Made by a program: the position numbers and the translations under genes
The notes under the pieces: generated by a model
What the model saw: only the letters and a program-made list of their open reading frames with translations
Told to the model about the DNA's origin: nothing
Database searches by the model: none
NCBI GenBank assembly: GCA_012035435.1
Contig: JAAUPH010000094.1
Span: forward strand, 1 to 8,175
DNA from: Sphingopyxis sp.
Lineage (GTDB): Bacteria > Pseudomonadota > Alphaproteobacteria > Sphingomonadales > Sphingomonadaceae
Length of the DNA: 8,175 nucleotides
Direction: 5' to 3'
In this document: positions 5,717 through 8,175 of the stretch, piece after piece
How positions within the stretch are numbered: the first letter of the stretch is position 1
Layout: the number at the start of each line of letters is the position of its first letter

Positions 5717-6253
5717 CTAACGAGATGGCTGTTCGCGTCTTTTCAGCAGCCAAGGCAGAAGGGCGGGACGCAATTCACCTATCTGGTGATTGATCGTGTA
5801 ACCCCTAGCACACCATTTTTTCAGATCTTCGATTGTCACGTCATAGGTCTTGTCGAAAACCAAAACCTTGCCCTTATGCGCAACCTTTTCAAGTTTGGCT
5901 GTGGAATCCACGCGCTGAATGACATCCTGTTCAAACCGCCAGCTATCATGCACGAGCTGGTTTCTCTCTTCGCCAAATTTGCCCGACACGTCGTTCAACA
6001 GATCGGAGATTTCGGCCCGCCATTCATCCCGTGGGCTGTCGATGGCGATCAGGCGTAGAAGTATTGTGCATTTTCGAGCGGGCAGCATGCCAGAAACGAC
6101 GGCGGCAGCCTCGGCGTGGCTTATGTCCAGAATATCGGTGATGAGCATATCTAGGCGACGGTCGATCATGGCCCAGATCATGCTGACCTCACCTAGCTTC
6201 TGTTGGACCGCCTGTAGATTTTTCCATTCCCGCTCTCTATCTTGCCACGCCAT
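5717..6253 (-). CDS. HEPN-like passenger protein of the IS1595 element
   Basis: This is a 178-residue soluble, helical-looking protein with no signal peptide or membrane segment. The key feature is ERNQLVHDSW at 96-105. R97-N98-x3-H102 is the Rx4H motif (RNxxxH form) that makes the catalytic site of HEPN ribonucleases found in toxins, abortive-infection proteins and CRISPR effectors. The helices before it (IDRRLDMLITDILDI and ARKCTILLRLIAIDS) fit the HEPN layout in which the motif starts the last helix. The C-terminus (KVLVFDKTYDVTIEDLKKW) looks like a separate small strand-helix part. I do not know the exact family, and the HEPN call is an inference. The ATG at 6253 is preferred because AGGG lies about seven bases upstream; a TTG at 6274 would add seven residues. 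The start overlaps a divergent small ORF on the shared CATG. Confidence 0.75.
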   Translation of the reverse strand: MAWQDREREWKNLQAVQQKLGEVSMIWAMIDRRLDMLITDILDISHAEAAAVVSGMLPARKCTILLRLIAIDSPRDEWRAEISDLLNDVSGKFGEERNQLVHDSWRFEQDVIQRVDSTAKLEKVAHKGKVLVFDKTYDVTIEDLKKWCARGYTINHQIGELRPALLPWLLKRREQPSR

Positions 6254-6398
6254 GACCAACCCTGCCCCCAACAACGCCTATTCAGAGGCAGAAACCGAGC
6301 GCCGCCGCGAGGCTGCGCTGGCACGGATGCTTGCAACCCCTCACAAGCCGCATAAGGCTAGCAAGGGGACGCGCGGGGAGTCGAGTCAGTCGAAGTAG
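6252..6398 (+). CDS. Small basic passenger protein (48 aa), divergent from the HEPN-like gene
   Basis: Translation from the ATG at 6252 gives 48 residues: an acidic/arginine-rich start (AYSEAETERRREAALARML), then the proline/lysine motif ATPHKPHKASKG and a polar tail. Small alphaproteobacterial proteins of the form ERRxxAALxRxLxTPxKPHK are familiar to me but have no function I can name. No clear ribosome binding site precedes the ATG. The start codon shares CATG (6251-6254) with the HEPN-like gene on the other strand, so the two 5' ends leave no room for separate promoters, and each message must start inside the other gene. It might be an antitoxin-like partner, a regulator or a silent frame. 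Reality of the gene is moderately supported by the motif. Confidence 0.45.
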   Translation: MTNPAPNNAYSEAETERRREAALARMLATPHKPHKASKGTRGESSQSK

Positions 6399-6440
6399 CG
6401 TTTGCGCTTTTCGCCGATCTGGCGAGGCGCATAGGTCACC

Positions 6441-7349
6441 TTAGGCGGCGACTGCGTCAATCCGCCGATAGGTAAGGCGACGGCCCACCATGCCATTCAC
6501 AATCGCCAGAGCGCGCTCGCTGTCCGTCAGGGTGCGGGTATTATAGCGCAGGTCGAACTCGCGGCAGTAGCGACCAAGGTGCGCTTCGCTCATGTGGTGA
6601 TAGGTGCCGATGACGCCGCGCTTGAAAATGGAGAAGAAGTTTTCGGCGGTGTTGCTGTGCTTGAAACCGCCCAGCGAGACATATTCCTTGGCGCTGTGGT
6701 TCACGACGCTGTGGCCGTTGAACTCACGGCCCACGCGGGTGTAAACCGGCGCTTCGTCCGTCATCAGGTGGCTGGCACGGTCAACGTTAGTGACAATCAG
6801 GCCGCGAAGCTGCTTGCCGGTCACATTGGCAACATGGAACGAACGGGCTTTGCCGTCGCGTTCCACCAGCGCGACAACGGCCTTCTTGGGAGCGGGCTTG
6901 CGGGTGGCGCGATTGCGGGCTTTGCCGCCGACATAGGTTTCGTCGGCTTCGACAACGGCATCGGGACCGCCAAGGGGACCGCCATTGTCGGCACCGTCCA
7001 TTGCTTCGCGGATACGGTGGCAAAGGAACCATGCGGTCTTATAGGTGACGCCGATCATGCGCGACATTTGCAGGGCGCTCATGCCCTTCTTTGAAGCGGC
7101 CATGATGTGCGTTGCCAGCAACCATTTGTGCAGGGGAACGTGGCTGCGCTCCATGACGCTGCCAGTGCGCACGGTGAACTTGTCGCGGCAATGATTGCAG
7201 AGGAACATACCGGCTTGGGTTTTTCCTTCCATGCGACGAACGCGCTTGCTGCCACAGTGCGGGCAGACAGCGCCATCAGGCCAGCGGTTCGCCTCAAGGT
7301 GCGCCGTGGCTTTGGCTTCGTCGTGGAAAATGGGGTTGGTGATATTCAT
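6441..7349 (-). CDS. IS1595 family (ISXO2-like) transposase
   Basis: This is a complete 302-residue transposase that moves the surrounding element. An N-terminal zinc ribbon has CPHC (Cys29, Cys32) and CNHC (Cys51, Cys54) and probably binds the terminal repeats. A helix-turn-helix-like region follows (GMSALQMSRMIGVTYKTAWFLCHRIREAM, about 89-117). The catalytic DDE-like core of the ISXO2/IS1595 type shows EADETYVGGK (Asp136), LMTDEAPVY (Asp198) and HSNTAENFFSIFKRGVIGTYHH (Asn233 and Lys243, the DDNK form of this family). GAGGA (7358-7362) lies eight bases before the ATG, a strong ribosome binding site. A minus-strand TTGACT (7394-7399), overlapping the inner edge of the right terminal repeat, could be the -35 box, but the -10 is poor. 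Nothing is missing, so the enzyme is expected to be active. Confidence 0.95.
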   Translation of the reverse strand: MNITNPIFHDEAKATAHLEANRWPDGAVCPHCGSKRVRRMEGKTQAGMFLCNHCRDKFTVRTGSVMERSHVPLHKWLLATHIMAASKKGMSALQMSRMIGVTYKTAWFLCHRIREAMDGADNGGPLGGPDAVVEADETYVGGKARNRATRKPAPKKAVVALVERDGKARSFHVANVTGKQLRGLIVTNVDRASHLMTDEAPVYTRVGREFNGHSVVNHSAKEYVSLGGFKHSNTAENFFSIFKRGVIGTYHHMSEAHLGRYCREFDLRYNTRTLTDSERALAIVNGMVGRRLTYRRIDAVAA

Positions 7350-7355
7350 GGCTTC

Positions 7356-7370
7356 GTTCCTCTTGGGAAC
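7356..7370 (-). promoter_or_regulatory. Hairpin masking the transposase ribosome binding site
   Basis: On the minus strand GTTCC-CAAGA-GGAAC forms a 5-bp stem with a 5-base loop. The Shine-Dalgarno GAGGA lies across the loop and the 3' arm. Folding of the message would lower transposase translation, a known way for insertion sequences to keep activity low. The stem is short, so the effect is uncertain. Confidence 0.4.
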
Positions 7371-7387
7371 GTATTGGGTCAGTCAGT

Positions 7388-7412
7388 TTGCTAAGTCAAG
7401 TATATAATTGCC
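7388..7412. repeat. Right terminal inverted repeat of the IS1595-family element
   Basis: The terminal 17 bases (7396-7412) are the exact reverse complement of the left end; 23 of 25 bases match overall. The TAT-ACT-TGA inside it gives the premature stop that ends the upstream recombinase fragment. Confidence 0.9.
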
Positions 7413-8088
7413 GCACGGGCTTTCGCTTATTTTTCGGACGATCGTCGGCAGCCTTAAGGCGCGCAAAGCTTACATTGGGGATAACGTAGCTCCGCCCTTT
7501 GTTGATCTCGGCGATGATATCTACAAAATCGAGCACCTGTTTCAGGGTATTGATGTGGCGGTTATATGTGCCGGCCTTCATACCAACTTTGTCGATGCCA
7601 TCTTGCTCAGCTTTGATCTGATCGGCAGCCCATGCGGCTGCAAGCACTTCGCCTCTGCCGAATACGTGCTTCAAACCACCCGTTCGATCTTCACGGCTTT
7701 TCCCCCAGACTTTGGGAAGTTTTTTCAGTCGTGCGTCGATATTGAGCAGATGTTGGCGGGTGATGGCACTCATTGGCAGGTCCCCATTTTCAGTAATGAA
7801 AATGTCCGTGATGACCCTTGCGTTGCGCTGAGCGCTATCCGCCCAGCTCTTGCTGCGGGCATATTCCTCGATTGCCATTTCGCACACCTCCGATATCAGC
7901 AGATCGACCATGCCGGGAGCAGGGGACGCCGAAGGTGTGGGTGGCGGTGTTGTTATCTGGCTGGCCAGATTTGGCGCTGGCGTCTGATCATTGGCGGCTG
8001 TGCGTGAAAGTTCTGGATTTGGCGGTGTCAAATTTGGAATTGCGGTAGTGGCCTGCTGCCGGTTTGATGGACACCGAGATTGGCTCAT
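7396..8088 (-). pseudogene. Tyrosine recombinase, N-terminal part, interrupted by IS1595
   Basis: The frame encodes a proline-rich, probably disordered start (residues 14-58), then a SAM-like core-binding domain (EYARSKSWADSAQRNARVIT, and GTYNRHINTLKQVLDFVD about 173-190) that grips DNA in tyrosine recombinases. Native sequence ends at KRKPV (7413). The last five residues RQLYT and the stop come from the right end of the IS1595 element. It joins in frame to the catalytic part at 5549 once the insertion is removed. The ATG at 8088 lies within the end of an IS3-family element: residues 1-13 come from that element, so the native start has been lost or displaced. The gene is clearly inactive. It probably once moved the island carrying the neighbouring genes. 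Confidence 0.85.
7413..7420. repeat. 8-bp target site duplication GCACGGGC, right copy
   Basis: Identical to 5542-5549 and directly adjoining the right terminal repeat. Confidence 0.9.
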
Positions 8089-8175
8089 TCATGCTACACC
8101 GGCCTCGCGTTCGAAGTCGATGGGGCTTCGGTATCCGATGGTCGAGTGCCTGCGGATCGGGTTGTAGAAGCATTC
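8049..8175 (-). mobile_element. End of an IS3-family insertion sequence, continues beyond the window
   Basis: The transposase end (8089-8175) is followed by non-coding sequence which, read on the + strand from 8049, begins TGGCCTGCTGCCGGTTTGAT. This has the look of an IS3-family terminal repeat (starts TG, contains CCGGTTTGATGGACAC). I place the boundary at 8049 from that resemblance; the other end and the target duplication are outside the window, so it is not proven. Confidence 0.6.
8089..8175 (-). CDS. IS3-family transposase OrfB, C-terminal 28 residues
   Basis: The partial frame reads ECFYNPIRRHSTIGYRSP, then IDFEREAGVA and a TGA at 8089-8091. The YNPxRRHSTIGYxSPxDFE pattern is the characteristic C-terminus of IS3-family integrase-core transposases, which join element ends to target DNA. 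Only the tail after the catalytic DDE residues is visible. Its stop is followed directly by the ATG used by the recombinase fragment, so that ATG belongs to the insertion sequence. Confidence 0.88.
   Translation of the reverse strand, partial: ECFYNPIRRHSTIGYRSPIDFEREAGVA

Larger units (their letters stand above)
5550..7412 (-). mobile_element. Complete IS1595-family insertion sequence, 1,863 bp, with passenger genes
   Basis: The ends are exact. GGCAATTATATACTTGA (5550-5566) is the perfect reverse complement of 7396-7412, and the match extends to 23 of 25 bases. Flanking 8-bp direct repeats GCACGGGC mark the target duplication. The element holds an ISXO2/IS1595-type transposase (6441-7349), a HEPN-like passenger (5717-6253) and a divergent small ORF (6252-6398). 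It is inserted in a tyrosine recombinase gene. Removing 1,863 bp plus one 8-bp copy restores an uninterrupted frame reading KRKPV-PIESEL. Perfect ends and an intact transposase suggest a recent insertion that may still be mobile. Confidence 0.95.

Noticed and set aside
6579..7094. A 171-codon open frame on the + strand across the transposase
   Set aside because: It is antisense to the well-supported IS1595 transposase, has no family-like motifs and follows the codon pattern of the true gene.
7408..8007. A 199-codon + strand frame
   Set aside because: It is antisense to the N-terminal part of the recombinase, which aligns in frame with the catalytic part after IS removal.
1..8175. CRISPR array, tRNA or rRNA genes
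   Set aside because: No regularly spaced repeats with unique spacers and no tRNA arm patterns or rRNA-like stretches were seen on either strand.

Overview
The window looks like an accessory island edge from an alphaproteobacterium, most likely a sphingomonad. That assignment rests on the style of the proteins (DHH phosphoesterase, DgoK, Fic with DUF4172, an IS1595 transposase and its small passenger ORFs), not on a marker gene. It is a patchwork of toxin-type genes, broken genes and insertion sequences, with at least two rearrangement joins.

Layout. 1-454 (+): an in-frame chimera whose first half resembles the tail region of a DHH-family phosphoesterase and whose second half resembles the C-terminus of 2-dehydro-3-deoxygalactonokinase. 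455-776: non-coding, rich in inverted repeats. It includes an array of three operator-like palindromes spaced exactly 49 bp apart, leading into hipB. 777-2239 (+): hipB and hipA, a complete type II toxin-antitoxin pair with a 4-bp overlap; the kinase residues are intact. 2240-2467: a leader with several dyads. 2468-about 2725 (+): the start of a small, unrecognised, probably DNA-binding protein, cut by a join. 2726-4743 (-): a Fic adenylyltransferase followed, with a TAATG stop-start overlap, by a PLD-like/SNF2 helicase gene that carries an in-frame TAA and is truncated at the join.

4849-8088 (-): one tyrosine recombinase gene damaged in three ways. A complete 1,863-bp IS1595-family element (5550-7412; 17-bp perfect terminal repeats, 8-bp target duplication) sits inside it. 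A one-base frameshift lies near 5165. Its 5' end is replaced by the end of an IS3-family element that continues past the window (8049-8175). Removing the IS1595 element and one target copy restores the recombinase frame exactly.

The IS1595 element carries two genes besides its transposase. One is a 178-residue protein with an Rx4H (RNQLVH) motif of the kind found in HEPN ribonucleases. The other is a divergent 48-codon ORF whose start codon overlaps it on a shared CATG. The most interesting points are this HEPN-like cargo, the evenly spaced hipBA operators and the Fic/PLD-helicase operon remnant. Functions are inferred from motifs only; no similarity search was possible.
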